Positions 50,109 through 60,866 of a DNA stretch of 64,000 nt are shown one piece after another. The translations under genes and the position numbers were made by a program. The notes beneath the pieces were generated by a model. It saw only the letters and a program-made list of their open reading frames with translations, did no database searches and was not told where the DNA came from. This stretch comes from Mycobacteroides saopaulense. Lineage in GTDB: Bacteria; Actinomycetota; Actinomycetes; Mycobacteriales; Mycobacteriaceae. Position 1 is the stretch's first letter. Each line of letters opens with the position of its first letter. Location: NCBI RefSeq assembly GCF_001456355.1, contig NZ_CP010271.1, positions 2,480,001 through 2,544,000 on the forward strand. The letters are read 5' to 3'.

Positions 50109-52052
50109 GTGAGGACCCTGCCGAGAGCGCTAGCCTCCCTCGCCATCGCCCTCGTCGTGGTCGCGGGCTGCTCGACCGATCATGCCGCGCGCCGCGGTGC
50201 CGGCTCAGAGCCGTGCGGCATCGTCACCAATGGCACGCCGATCTCGAAAGCCGCTGTGGCAGGGTCCACTACCGAGCGCAACATCTCCACCAACCCCGAG
50301 GTCGCCACCGGTTACCGCCAGGGCATGTCGGCGGTCCGCACCGCGAGCTATGCCGTCGCGACCGCCAACCCGCTGGCCACCCAGGCCGCCTGCCGGGTGC
50401 TACGCGACGGAGGATCGGCGACGGACGCACTAATCGCCGCACAGGCAGTGCTCGGACTCGTCGAACCGCAATCCTCCGGGATCGGTGGCGGCGGCTTTCT
50501 CGTCTACTACGACGCCGCCACGGGTGCTGTCGAGGCTTACGACGGCCGTGAGGTCGCGCCCGCGGCCGCCACGGAAAACTATCTGCGCTGGATCGACGAC
50601 GCGCATCCAGTCGAACCCGCGCCCGACACACGGTCATCGGGGCGTTCGATCGGAGTGCCGGGAATCCTGCGTATGCTCCACGACGCCCACACCGCACACG
50701 GCGCCAAGCCATGGCGTGACTTGTTCACTCCGGCGGTTCAATTGGCCGATGAGGGTTTCGAGATCAGCCCACGCCTCGCCGCCGCCATCGCCGACTCCGC
50801 GGCCGGCCTTGCCGTTGACCAGGAGGCGGGCACGTACTTTCTCAATCCCGACGGGTCGGCGAAACCGGCAGGGACAAAGCTCACCAACCCTGCCTATGCG
50901 AAGACCCTGGGCGCCGTCGCGACCGACGGACCCGATGCCTTCTACCGGGGTGCGATCGCGGACGACATCGTCGCCGCGGCGGCAGACACCTCGGCGGGAC
51001 GCACCCCGAGCCTGATGACGGCCGCCGATCTATCGGAGTACACCGCCAAGCGGCGTGAGTCTCTCTGTACCACCTACCGCGACCACGAGATCTGTGGCAT
51101 GCCGGCTCCTTCGTCGGGCGGCATCGCCGTCGCCGCCACCCTTGGGATTCTGCAGAACTTTCCGATGGCCTCCTACCGGCCCACCGACCTCGACCTGGAC
51201 GGCGGCAAGCCGACCGTCGACGGCGTGCACTACATCGCCGAGGCCGAGCGACTGGCCTACGCCGACCGTGACAAGTATGTCGCTGACACCGACTTCGTTG
51301 CGCTGCCCGGCAATTCGCCCGGCGCGCTGCTCAACCCAACGTATCTGGCCGGGCGTGCCCAATTGATCTCGGGTGAGAGGACCATGGGCACCGCCAAGCC
51401 CGGGGAGTTCAACGTTCCGACCTCGGCAGCGGTCTCCACTCCCGAACACGGCACCAGCCAGGTGACCGTGGTGGACGCCCGCGGCAACGCGGCATCGCTC
51501 ACCACCACAGTGGAATCCGCCTTTGGCTCCTTCCACATGGTCGATGGCTTCATCCTCAACAATCAGCTCACCGACTTCTCGGCCCAGCCGGTCGGCAAGG
51601 ACGGCCTTCCTATCGCGAACCGGCTGCAACCGGGCAAACGGCCACGCAGCTCCATGGCTCCCACCTTGGTTTTCGAGAGGACGGAATCGGGCAAGCGCGG
51701 TGCGCTACTGCTTGCGCTCGGTTCACCCGGCGGCTCGGTGATCATTCAGTTCGTGGTGAAAACGCTTGTCGGCATTCTTGATTGGGGGCTGGATCCGCAG
51801 CAAGCCGTGTCCATGGTCGATTTCGGCGCCAACAATTCCGCCAAGACCAATGTGGGCGGCGAGCACCCGAACATCGACGCGCGTGACAACGGCGCCGACG
51901 ATCCCCTCATCCGGGGGCTGCGTCAGCGCGGGCACGCCGTCGATGTCGCTGACCAGTCCAGCGGCCTATCGGCCCTGGTGCGGCGCGGGCCGGGGTGGAT
52001 AGGCGGTGCGGACCCACGCCGCGAGGGTCTCGTCATGGGTGATACGGGCTGA
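50109..52052 (+). CDS. ggt: Lipoprotein gamma-glutamyltransferase
   Basis: This 647-aa Ntn-hydrolase proenzyme has a lipobox VVVAGC at about residue 21. It continues with VATANPLATQAACRVLRDGG and PQSSGIGGGGFLVYYDA. The catalytic N-terminal nucleophile of the small subunit is the Thr in PEHGTSQVTVVDARGNAASL, where autocleavage is expected. The substrate-pocket motif LGSPGGSVIIQFVVKTLVG follows. It cleaves gamma-glutamyl peptides outside the membrane. The closest M. tuberculosis type is GgtB (Rv2394), which lies elsewhere, so its presence here is a locus difference. Confidence 0.9.
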   Translation: MRTLPRALASLAIALVVVAGCSTDHAARRGAGSEPCGIVTNGTPISKAAVAGSTTERNISTNPEVATGYRQGMSAVRTASYAVATANPLATQAACRVLRDGGSATDALIAAQAVLGLVEPQSSGIGGGGFLVYYDAATGAVEAYDGREVAPAAATENYLRWIDDAHPVEPAPDTRSSGRSIGVPGILRMLHDAHTAHGAKPWRDLFTPAVQLADEGFEISPRLAAAIADSAAGLAVDQEAGTYFLNPDGSAKPAGTKLTNPAYAKTLGAVATDGPDAFYRGAIADDIVAAAADTSAGRTPSLMTAADLSEYTAKRRESLCTTYRDHEICGMPAPSSGGIAVAATLGILQNFPMASYRPTDLDLDGGKPTVDGVHYIAEAERLAYADRDKYVADTDFVALPGNSPGALLNPTYLAGRAQLISGERTMGTAKPGEFNVPTSAAVSTPEHGTSQVTVVDARGNAASLTTTVESAFGSFHMVDGFILNNQLTDFSAQPVGKDGLPIANRLQPGKRPRSSMAPTLVFERTESGKRGALLLALGSPGGSVIIQFVVKTLVGILDWGLDPQQAVSMVDFGANNSAKTNVGGEHPNIDARDNGADDPLIRGLRQRGHAVDVADQSSGLSALVRRGPGWIGGADPRREGLVMGDTG

Positions 52053-52060
52053 ACCGAATG

Positions 52061-52834
52061 TCAAGCCAGCTCTTCCCGGTCAGAGCCGCCGAGGGCGTCT
52101 GCACGCGAGGTGTCCTTGAGTGACACTCCGGAACGGCCCAGCCGGCGTGCGCCGCTGACCAGGCTCGCCGCGATATGCGCGGCCTCCTCGTAACTGAGCC
52201 CGTCGGGCGGATGGATGTTCGAGATGCAGTTGCGGTCCGCATCGGTGCATCCCGGTCGCGGCAGATGCGTGAGGTAGATGCCGAGACTGTCCACGACGCT
52301 GAGCCCGGGCCGTTCACCGATGATGACGATCAGTGTGCGGTACCGGCCTTGCGCCGCGATGTGGTCTCCCAGCGCCACTCGGGCCTGGGTGGCGATCACG
52401 GGTGCCGCCAACGTGTATGCGTCACCCAGCTGCCGGACAAGTTCGCCCACGAGCGAGACGCCATGGCGCATAAGTGCCGTCGGCGACAGGCCATCGGCGA
52501 GAACGAATCCGATATCCGATGCCTCGCACGGCACCGCGGACAGATCCGCAGGAAGCCTTCCGAGGTCGGGCCTGCGTAGATACTCGTCACGCGAGCTCAC
52601 TTGGCTGGTGACCACCGCGGGCGTTCCCAGCCCGATGCCGGTGACGTCGGCGGCGAGCCGTTCGACATCCAAGGGCACATGGACGGCGTCACGCGCGGCC
52701 GCATGGGCAGCGGCCAAATCCAGTACGTCCCTGGTGTGCAGCGCGTTGCCCGCACGGTCCAAGCCGATGCGGGCCTGGGTATTCAGGCGCAACTCTCGCC
52801 AAAATTTCTGGCGGGCAACATCGCCGGTACTCAT
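52061..52834 (-). CDS. eutC: Ethanolamine ammonia-lyase small subunit
   Basis: This 257-aa protein starts MSTGDVARQKFWRELRLNTQ. It has the EutC pattern ARIGLDRAGNALHTRDVLDL, SDIGFVLADGLSPTALMRHG, IVIIGERPGLSVVDSLGIYL and the C-terminal CISNIHPPDGLSYEEAAHIA. With EutB it binds adenosylcobalamin and converts ethanolamine to acetaldehyde and ammonia. The ATG overlaps the eutB stop (ATGA). A longer frame to 52933 lies in eutB and was rejected. Confidence 0.94.
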   Translation of the reverse strand: MSTGDVARQKFWRELRLNTQARIGLDRAGNALHTRDVLDLAAAHAAARDAVHVPLDVERLAADVTGIGLGTPAVVTSQVSSRDEYLRRPDLGRLPADLSAVPCEASDIGFVLADGLSPTALMRHGVSLVGELVRQLGDAYTLAAPVIATQARVALGDHIAAQGRYRTLIVIIGERPGLSVVDSLGIYLTHLPRPGCTDADRNCISNIHPPDGLSYEEAAHIAASLVSGARRLGRSGVSLKDTSRADALGGSDREELA

Positions 52835-54246
52835 CGGACGCCCGAGGTGGTCAGGGCGCGCAACGGCGAATTGACCACATCGAACGGCGTGAGACGACCG
52901 CCCGCGTCTATCATCCCGATGGCCTGTAACCACTGTTCGAACTCCGGTGCCGGGCGCAGACCCAAAGTCCGACGCGCCTGCAGGACATCGTGAAACGACA
53001 GACTCTGATAACCGAGCATGACATCGTCGGCACCGGGAACGGTGATGACGAATGCCACCCCGGCAGCCGCGAGCAGGATCAGCAATGCGTCCATGTCGTT
53101 CTGATCCGCCTCGGCGTGGTTGGTGTAGCAGACGTCGACACCCATCGGCAGGCCCAGTAGCTTGCCGCAGAAGTGATCCTCCAGTCCGGCACGGATGATC
53201 TGCTTGCCGTCGTAGAGGTATTCCGGCCCGATGAATCCGACGACGGTATTGACCAGGAATGGCTCTAAGTCACGGGCCACCGCGTAGGCACGGGCCTCCA
53301 GTGTCTGCTGGTCGACCGGCTTGCCGCCGGTACCCAGATGGGCGTGAGAGCTCAGCGCCGATCCCTGCCCGGTTTCGAGGTACATGACGTTGTCGCCGAC
53401 GGTGCCCCGGTTCAGCCCCCGAGTCGCGTCGCGGCCCTCACGCAGCAGCGAGATGTCTACTCCAAAAGCTGAATTGGCTCCCTCGGTACCCGCGATCGAC
53501 TGGAACGTCAAGTCCACCGGAGCTCCCCGCTCGATCAATTCGATCGTCGTGGTGATGTGTGAGAGGACGCAGGACTGGGTCGGGATGTCGTAGCGCGATC
53601 TGATGGAGTCGAGCAGATACAGCAGATCCGATGTGGCGTGCGGTGAATCGGTTGCCGGGTTGATGCCGATCACCGCGTCACCGCATCCCAGAAGCAGCCC
53701 GTCGAGCACGGCAGCCGCGACGCCACGGGGATCGTCGGTGGGGTGATTCGGCTGCAGCCGCGTGGCCAGTGTGCCCTTCCCACCGACGGTGGTGCGGAAG
53801 GCGGCGCTGACTTGCATGGCGGCGCCGACCGCGATCAGGTCTTGATTGCGCATGATCTTGCTGACCGCCGCCGCCATCTCCGGGGTGATTCCCGCGGAAA
53901 CGGCGGCAATCCGCTGAGCACCGTCGTCACGGGAAGCGCTCTCCAACAACCAGTCCCGAAAGCCGCCGACGGTCAGATGTGAGATGGGGCCGTAGGCGAG
54001 GCGGTCATGGCTGTCGATGATCAGCCTGGTGACCTCATCGGTTTCGTAGGGCACCACTGCCTCGTTGAGAAAGGTATCGAGCGGAAGATCAGCCAGAACC
54101 CAAGCCGCAGCGGCCCGTTCGGCATCGGACCCGGCCGCGCATCCGGCGAGTTGGTCACCCGAGCGCAGCGGCGTCGCCTTGGCCATCACATCGACCAGTC
54201 CGTCGAACGTATAGTTCTGCCCCGCTACCTGTCGCCGGTACTTCAC
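52831..54246 (-). CDS. eutB: Ethanolamine ammonia-lyase large subunit
   Basis: This 471-aa catalytic subunit begins VKYRRQVAGQNYTFDGLVDV. It has the EutB core: IGINPATDSPHATSDLLYLL, LTFQSIAGTEGANSAFGVDI and GLPMGVDVCYTNHAEADQND. It has the usual length for a full EutB (about 450-470 aa). The GTG start overlaps the permease stop by 4 nt. No EutA reactivase and no shell-protein genes are nearby, so this is a cytosolic pathway without a microcompartment. Confidence 0.96.
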   Translation of the reverse strand: MKYRRQVAGQNYTFDGLVDVMAKATPLRSGDQLAGCAAGSDAERAAAAWVLADLPLDTFLNEAVVPYETDEVTRLIIDSHDRLAYGPISHLTVGGFRDWLLESASRDDGAQRIAAVSAGITPEMAAAVSKIMRNQDLIAVGAAMQVSAAFRTTVGGKGTLATRLQPNHPTDDPRGVAAAVLDGLLLGCGDAVIGINPATDSPHATSDLLYLLDSIRSRYDIPTQSCVLSHITTTIELIERGAPVDLTFQSIAGTEGANSAFGVDISLLREGRDATRGLNRGTVGDNVMYLETGQGSALSSHAHLGTGGKPVDQQTLEARAYAVARDLEPFLVNTVVGFIGPEYLYDGKQIIRAGLEDHFCGKLLGLPMGVDVCYTNHAEADQNDMDALLILLAAAGVAFVITVPGADDVMLGYQSLSFHDVLQARRTLGLRPAPEFEQWLQAIGMIDAGGRLTPFDVVNSPLRALTTSGVR

Positions 54247-55670
54247 GTGAGCTCGCTTTCCGCCTCCGCAAGCATCGCGAACTCCTCGTCGGGCGAGTTG
54301 GCGACCAGGCGGTGACGGCTGTAGAGCGCGAAATACAGCATGAACGCCATGAATACGGCCAAACACAGGCCCGCGGCCACCGGATTGACCAGGAATGTCG
54401 CGATGACTGCGAGCACCGCCACGACCAGGGCGAAGCCGGTGGTCACCATGCCGCCCGGGGTGCGGTAGGGCCTCGGCATCTTCGGTTCACGCACGCGCAG
54501 CACGATATGGCTGACCATCATCAGCACGTAACTCACCGCCGCGCCGAACACCGCCATGTTCAGCAGCAGGTCACCGTGCCCGGTCAGTGACAGCGCGAAC
54601 CCGATGACGCCGGGGACGATCAACGCCAGCGTCGGAGCCTTCCGCGAGTTGGTCACCGACAGCACGGTCGGCAGATAACCCGCGCGGGAAAGCGCGAACA
54701 GCTGCCGCGAGTATGCGTAGATGATCGAGAAGAAGCTCGCGATGAGTCCGGCCAACCCGATGTAGTTGACCAGCTTGGCCGCGGTGCCGTGACCGAGCGC
54801 CTCGACAAGCGGGTTGCCCGAATCCGACATCTGTTCCGCTCCGCCGGCTCCGGTGGTCAGAATCAGCGCCGCCGCGCAGGTCACCAGCAGCACGCCGATC
54901 GCCGCGATGATCCCGCGTGGCACATTGCGTTCCGGGTTGGCCGTCTCTTCGGCGGCCAGCGGAACGCCCTCGACGGCCAGGAAGAACCAAATGGCGAACG
55001 GGATGGCGGCCCAAATGCCAAGGTAGCCGTGCGGCAGGATGCTGGAAGCCCCGGCAGCACTTTCGTCCACCGCGATATTGGTCAGGTTGTGGATGTCGAA
55101 ATGACCGGCGGCGGCCACCGCGAAAATCAGCAGGCCCACCAAGGCAACCGCGGTGATGACGAACATCACCTTCAACGCCTCGCCCACACCGGAGAGATGG
55201 ATCCCGATGAACACGGCGTAGGCGGCCAGGTACACCCACCACCCGTTGGTGATGCCGAACAGCCCCAACGACTGCACGTACGCTCCGATGAAGGTGGCGA
55301 TTGCGGCGGGGGCAATCGAGTACTCGATGAGAATTGCCGTGCCCGTGGCGAATCCACCCCACGGCCCCAGCGCACGGCGTGCGAAGGTGTACCCGCCTCC
55401 CGCCGTCGGCAATGCCGACGACAACTCCGCCATGCCCAGCACCAGGGCCAGGTACATGCCGGCGATCACCACGGTGGCGATTGCCAGCCCGCCGAAGCCG
55501 CCCTGGCCGAGTCCGAAGTTCCAGCCCGAGTAGTCGCCGGACACAACGTAACTCACTCCGAGGCCGGCCAGCAGGAGCCAGCCCGCGCTCCCCGACCTGA
55601 GTTGACGCTTGCGCAGGTACTCCGCGCTCTCGAGGTGCTCCTCGACGAGGCCGTGCTTGGTGGTCGCCAT
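54243..55670 (-). CDS. Ethanolamine permease, APC superfamily
   Basis: This 475-aa protein has about 12 membrane helices. The start SYVVSGDYSGWNFGLGQGGF is typical of ethanolamine permeases (Eat/EutP-type APC transporters). ELSSALPTAGGGYTFARRAL is an APC signature. It sits directly upstream of eutB with a 4-nt overlap, so the function is ethanolamine import. Ethanolamine is a breakdown product of host phosphatidylethanolamine. Confidence 0.92.
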   Translation of the reverse strand: MATTKHGLVEEHLESAEYLRKRQLRSGSAGWLLLAGLGVSYVVSGDYSGWNFGLGQGGFGGLAIATVVIAGMYLALVLGMAELSSALPTAGGGYTFARRALGPWGGFATGTAILIEYSIAPAAIATFIGAYVQSLGLFGITNGWWVYLAAYAVFIGIHLSGVGEALKVMFVITAVALVGLLIFAVAAAGHFDIHNLTNIAVDESAAGASSILPHGYLGIWAAIPFAIWFFLAVEGVPLAAEETANPERNVPRGIIAAIGVLLVTCAAALILTTGAGGAEQMSDSGNPLVEALGHGTAAKLVNYIGLAGLIASFFSIIYAYSRQLFALSRAGYLPTVLSVTNSRKAPTLALIVPGVIGFALSLTGHGDLLLNMAVFGAAVSYVLMMVSHIVLRVREPKMPRPYRTPGGMVTTGFALVVAVLAVIATFLVNPVAAGLCLAVFMAFMLYFALYSRHRLVANSPDEEFAMLAEAESELT

Positions 55671-55693
55671 ATCGTTTCCTTGCTTCTCCGCAG

Positions 55694-55714
55694 TTCAGTG
55701 GTTCAATTCAGTGG
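55694..55714. repeat. Tandem TTCAGTGG repeat before the permease gene
   Basis: TTCAGTGG occurs at 55694-55701 and 55707-55714 in the 83-bp gap between the aldehyde dehydrogenase and permease genes. It is a short direct repeat with a 13-bp period and could be an operator. It is too short to be sure it is not chance. Confidence 0.3.
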
Positions 55715-55753
55715 GGTGACTTCGCTTTCCGGTGAGACCGCCGATGGCGAGGA

Positions 55754-57277
<1,524 letters not shown>

Positions 57278-57286
57278 GGTGGTCTC

Positions 57287-57329
57287 CTACCTTCAAGACA
57301 TCAGATGTGTCGGTGATCACTGAAGGTAG
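57287..57329 (-). promoter_or_regulatory. Inverted repeat in the aldehyde dehydrogenase leader, next to the ribosome binding site
   Basis: CTACCTTCA (57287-57295) and TGAAGGTAG (57321-57329) are perfect 9-bp complements with a 25-base spacer. In the transcript the 3' arm runs into the AGGAG of the gene start, so a stem could hide the ribosome binding site. The spacer holds ACATC-A-GATGT (57298-57308), the palindrome GTGATCAC (57313-57320) and a TGTGT-N6-TCACT element (57306-57321) resembling the CRP consensus TGTGA-N6-TCACA. Confidence 0.5.
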
Positions 57330-57337
57330 ATTTCGGC

Positions 57338-57356
57338 CCGTTGCAGCACCGTTGCA
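57338..57356. promoter_or_regulatory. Tandem CCGTTGCA repeat upstream of the aldehyde dehydrogenase
   Basis: CCGTTGCA occurs twice in the same orientation, separated by GCA (period 11 bp, one helical turn), 61-79 bp before the aldehyde dehydrogenase start. A related tandem repeat is present before acs (60867-60885). I propose it as the binding site of the GAF/HTH regulator encoded at 57382-58719. Confidence 0.5.
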
Positions 57357-57381
57357 ACTTCTTGGTCCGGGGGCCCCGCGC

Positions 57382-58719
57382 TCAGGCGAGATCGGAATCC
57401 AGCGCGATGAGGTGGCCGCGCGCTTCCGACCGCATGACCGTGCCCGCGCTCGGATGCTCACGCAGGGCCTGCCATCCCGCACGATCATCGCGCGCCTCCG
57501 GCAGGTCGAGCCAGCGGCGCAACAGGTGCAGGTCTCCGCCGGCGAGCACCGCACCGCGAAGGCTCGCGCTCAATTCCAGGCGCAGTCGACCGATCGCTGG
57601 CGCCGCCGATCGCGGCAACAGCTGCCCCGAATAGGAGTCCATCGCCCCGGCGACGTCACCGGCTCGTAGTGCGGCGAAGACATCACCCATATCGCTGCCG
57701 ACCTGTTCCAGAAGCCGGTAGGGACGGGACCCGATCAATTCGCCGCCCACGATGCGACGCAGTCGCGACATCTCCGCGCGAATGGTGACGACGTCGAGGT
57801 CGTTTTCATCGAGCAGCATCGCCAGATGATCGGCGCTGAGTCCCTCGGGGTGGCGTAGCAACAATGCCAGGATCTCCGCATGGCGCCCCGACAGCCGGTG
57901 GGCGCGCTGCCCGTCGGCGCGATACAACACCGGGCGGTCGGCGCCGAGCACGGTCAACCGCGGTTCGGTATCACCCTGCCGATGATCCTGACTCGGGTAG
58001 TTCAGGGCGATGAAATGTTCGACGGCAACCGCGGTCGCGCGCACGAGTGCCAGGGTCTGTGCGGAGGCGACGGCGGCACCGCCGGTCAAGTCCAGGCTTC
58101 CCAGGGGCACGCCCGTCAACGGGTCATGGAGCGGAACCGCGGTGCATGACCACGGACGGACAAGCCTGCAGAAGTGCTCACTGCCGCGGATCTGCACCTC
58201 TCGGTCCAGCGCGAGCGCGGTGCCCGGGGCATTCGTGCCCACCGCCTGCTCGCTCCAGTCGGCGCCGGGCACGAAGTTCATCGTGGCCGCCTTGCGGCCG
58301 GCGCCGGCGTCACCTTCCACCCAGAGCAGTGCTCCGTCGGCAGCGGTGACCCCGACGAGTGCGCCGGAGTCCGTGGCGTGATCCACCAGCAAGCGGCGGA
58401 TGACAGGCAGCGCTCCGGCCAGCGGATGGCTGCTGCGCAGTTCGGTCAGGCGCTTGGCGGCCGCGGCCTCACCGGGACCGCGATCGGGATCGACGCCGGT
58501 CGCCAGGCTCCGCTGCCAGCTTTCGGTCACCAGGCGCGGCAGAGATATGGACTCCAGGTACGAACCGTCTACCCGGCCGGCCACGAAAAGGTCGTGCGCG
58601 TCGCGTACGGACGCCAACGAGGCGCGTACAGCGCTGCCACGCGCTGTACTTCTCGTAGTCGCCACGGTCTCCAAGCTCTCTGCCCTGGCCATATTCGCAG
58701 GCACGGTCGATATCGACAC
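57382..58719 (-). CDS. GAF-domain HTH transcriptional regulator of the ethanolamine/acetate genes
   Basis: This 445-aa protein has an N-terminal part like AcoR-type activators (ESISLPRLVTESWQRSLATG) and a GAF sensor (about residues 95-240: GALVGVTAADGALLWVEGDA; SEQAVGTNAPGTALALDREV). A C-terminal HTH follows (GRHAEILALLLRHPEGLSADHL-type winged domain, here split across SGRHAEILALLLRHPEGLSA). No AAA+ sigma-54 domain is present, as expected for mycobacteria. It lies between acs and the aldehyde dehydrogenase, so it is the likely sensor. The GTG at 58719 overlaps a palindrome; ATG 58692 is an alternative start. Confidence 0.85.
   Translation of the reverse strand: MSISTVPANMARAESLETVATTRSTARGSAVRASLASVRDAHDLFVAGRVDGSYLESISLPRLVTESWQRSLATGVDPDRGPGEAAAAKRLTELRSSHPLAGALPVIRRLLVDHATDSGALVGVTAADGALLWVEGDAGAGRKAATMNFVPGADWSEQAVGTNAPGTALALDREVQIRGSEHFCRLVRPWSCTAVPLHDPLTGVPLGSLDLTGGAAVASAQTLALVRATAVAVEHFIALNYPSQDHRQGDTEPRLTVLGADRPVLYRADGQRAHRLSGRHAEILALLLRHPEGLSADHLAMLLDENDLDVVTIRAEMSRLRRIVGGELIGSRPYRLLEQVGSDMGDVFAALRAGDVAGAMDSYSGQLLPRSAAPAIGRLRLELSASLRGAVLAGGDLHLLRRWLDLPEARDDRAGWQALREHPSAGTVMRSEARGHLIALDSDLA
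58706..58717. promoter_or_regulatory. 12-bp palindrome GTCGATATCGAC at the regulator start
   Basis: GTCGATATCGAC is a perfect 12-bp palindrome. It begins one base inside the proposed GTG start of the GAF regulator. It may be an autoregulatory site, which would favour the downstream ATG at 58692 as the true start. Chance cannot be excluded in DNA of this composition. Confidence 0.35.
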
Positions 58720-58776
58720 GATACTTGGACATCGGTGCCGGGAAGGGAAACTGCGCGAGATAGCCGGTCACGCAGG

Positions 58777-60765
58777 TTACGGCAGGCAGGCCTGCGCCCG
58801 GATTGCCTCGAACACGGCGGGGTCTACCAGCGCCGTAGTGTCACCGGGATCGCGCCCCTCGGCAACATCTCTCAGCAGCCTGCGCATGATTTTGCCGCTG
58901 CGGGTCTTCGGCAACTCGGGGACCACGAAGAGATCCCGTGGCCGGGCAATCGGCGATATCTCACGCGCCACCTCGCTGCGCAGTTCATCGATGGTGGCGT
59001 CACGCGGCCTGCCCTGGTGCCGAGCGTTCAGGATGACGAATGCGCAGATGGCCTGGCCGGTCTGCTCGTCGGTGACACCCACGACGGCCGCCTCGGCGAC
59101 CCCGGCATGCCCCACCAACGCGGACTCGACCTCCGCCGTGGAAATCCGGTGGCCGGACACGTTCATCACATCGTCGATGCGGCCCAACACCCAGATCTCG
59201 CCGTCCTCGCCGTAGCGAGCACCGTCGCCGGCGAAGTACCACCCCTGCTCGGCGAATCGCGACCAGTAGGTCTGCACAAACCGGTCCGGGTCGCCCCAGA
59301 TACCGCGTGCCATCGCAGGCCACGGCTGGTCGAGAACGAGGTATCCGGCGCCCTGTCCAACCTCGTCGGAATGTGCGGACAACCTCGTTCCATCGTCGTC
59401 CACGATCATCGCCGAGATACCGGGCAGCGGCTGCATCGCCGAACCGGGTTTGCATGAGGTGACAGCGGGCAACGGCGAAATCATCGCTGCCCCGGTTTCG
59501 GTCTGCCACCACGTGTCCACCACCGGCGCGACGTCGTTGCCCAAGACCGTCCGATACCAGCGCCACGCCTCCGGGTTGATGGGCTCTCCCACCGAACCAA
59601 GCAACCGCAGGCTCGAAAGATCGTGCGCATCGGGTATCTGCCGCCCCCACTTCATGAAGGTGCGAATCAACGTCGGCGCCGTGTAATAGGTTGTCACACC
59701 GTATTTCTCGATGATCTGAAAGTGCCGGCGCTCATCCGGCCAGGCCGGTGTGCCCTCATACACCACCTGAGTGGTCCCGTTGGCCAGTGGACCGTAGACG
59801 ATATAGGTGTGCCCCGTGATCCACCCGATATCTGCTGTGCACCAATAGGTATCGACTTCAGGCTTGATATCGAAGAGCGCGCTGTGGGTATAGGCCGCCT
59901 GCGTCAGGTACCCGCCACTGGTGTGCACAATGCCTTTCGGCTTTCCCGTGGTGCCCGAGGTGTACAGCAGAAACAGCGGATGCTCGGCGCCGAAGGCTTC
60001 CGGGCGGTGCTGGGCGGAGGCGCGCCCGACCGTCTCGTGCCACCACGCATCGCGTCTGTCGTTCCAGGCCACCTCGGTGCCGGTGCGCCGGACAACCAGA
60101 ACATGTTCGACGCCCAGCCCCTCGGCAATCGCCTCGTCGACGGCAGCCTTGAGCGGTGCGGCCTTTCCCCGCCGGTACTGACCATCGGCCGTGATGATGA
60201 TCTTGGCCCCCGCATCGGTGATCCTGGCCCGTAGCGCCGACGCGGTGAATCCGGCGAAGACCACCGAATGCATGACGCCCAGGCGCGCGCACGCCAGCAT
60301 CGCAATGATCGCTTCGGGGATCATCGGCATGTAGATCACCACCCTGTCGCCCGGCGCGGCGCCCAGGCCGGCGAGCGCATTGGCAGCCCGGGACACCTCG
60401 TCCTTGAGCTCGGCATACGTGATGGCACGCGCCTCGCCAGCGGGCTCACCCACCCAGTGAATCGCCACCCGGCCGCCGTTGCCCGCTTCCACGTGCCGGT
60501 CCACACAGTTGTAGGCCACATTCAGGGTGCCGTCGACAAACCAGCGCGCGAACGGCGCGTCGGACCAATCCAGCACCTCGGTGAACGCACGTTCCCAAGA
60601 GAGCCTTTCGGCCTGCCTTGCCCAGAACCCGAGCCTGTCGGCCGCCGCCTCGTGGTAGAGCTCGTCGGTGGCGTTGGCCTGTTCGGCGAACTGAGACGTC
60701 GGCGGGTAACGGTCGGCACTCGGGGACACAACATGGGCATGACGAACAGAGCTTTGTGCGGGCAC
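58777..60765 (-). CDS. acs: Acetyl-CoA synthetase
   Basis: This 662-aa AMP-forming enzyme has the P-loop LFLLYTSGTTGKPKGIVHTS, VVDTWWQTETGAAMISPLP and WYFAGDGARYGEDGEIWVLG. The C-terminal PKTRSGKIMRRLLR contains the catalytic lysine, which is reversibly acetylated by the cAMP-dependent Pat acetyltransferase in other mycobacteria. It activates acetate from the aldehyde dehydrogenase step. The GTG start has AAGGAG. It lies 57 bp upstream of the regulator gene on the same strand. Confidence 0.96.
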   Translation of the reverse strand: MPAQSSVRHAHVVSPSADRYPPTSQFAEQANATDELYHEAAADRLGFWARQAERLSWERAFTEVLDWSDAPFARWFVDGTLNVAYNCVDRHVEAGNGGRVAIHWVGEPAGEARAITYAELKDEVSRAANALAGLGAAPGDRVVIYMPMIPEAIIAMLACARLGVMHSVVFAGFTASALRARITDAGAKIIITADGQYRRGKAAPLKAAVDEAIAEGLGVEHVLVVRRTGTEVAWNDRRDAWWHETVGRASAQHRPEAFGAEHPLFLLYTSGTTGKPKGIVHTSGGYLTQAAYTHSALFDIKPEVDTYWCTADIGWITGHTYIVYGPLANGTTQVVYEGTPAWPDERRHFQIIEKYGVTTYYTAPTLIRTFMKWGRQIPDAHDLSSLRLLGSVGEPINPEAWRWYRTVLGNDVAPVVDTWWQTETGAAMISPLPAVTSCKPGSAMQPLPGISAMIVDDDGTRLSAHSDEVGQGAGYLVLDQPWPAMARGIWGDPDRFVQTYWSRFAEQGWYFAGDGARYGEDGEIWVLGRIDDVMNVSGHRISTAEVESALVGHAGVAEAAVVGVTDEQTGQAICAFVILNARHQGRPRDATIDELRSEVAREISPIARPRDLFVVPELPKTRSGKIMRRLLRDVAEGRDPGDTTALVDPAVFEAIRAQACLP

Positions 60766-60866
60766 CGATTCTCCTTGAGTGTCGCCTTGTCGACTGCACC
60801 CGACGGGAATTGCCGCACACGCGGTCTACGGGTTATGTCGTTGGTGGCGGCACGTTATCGCCGCAA

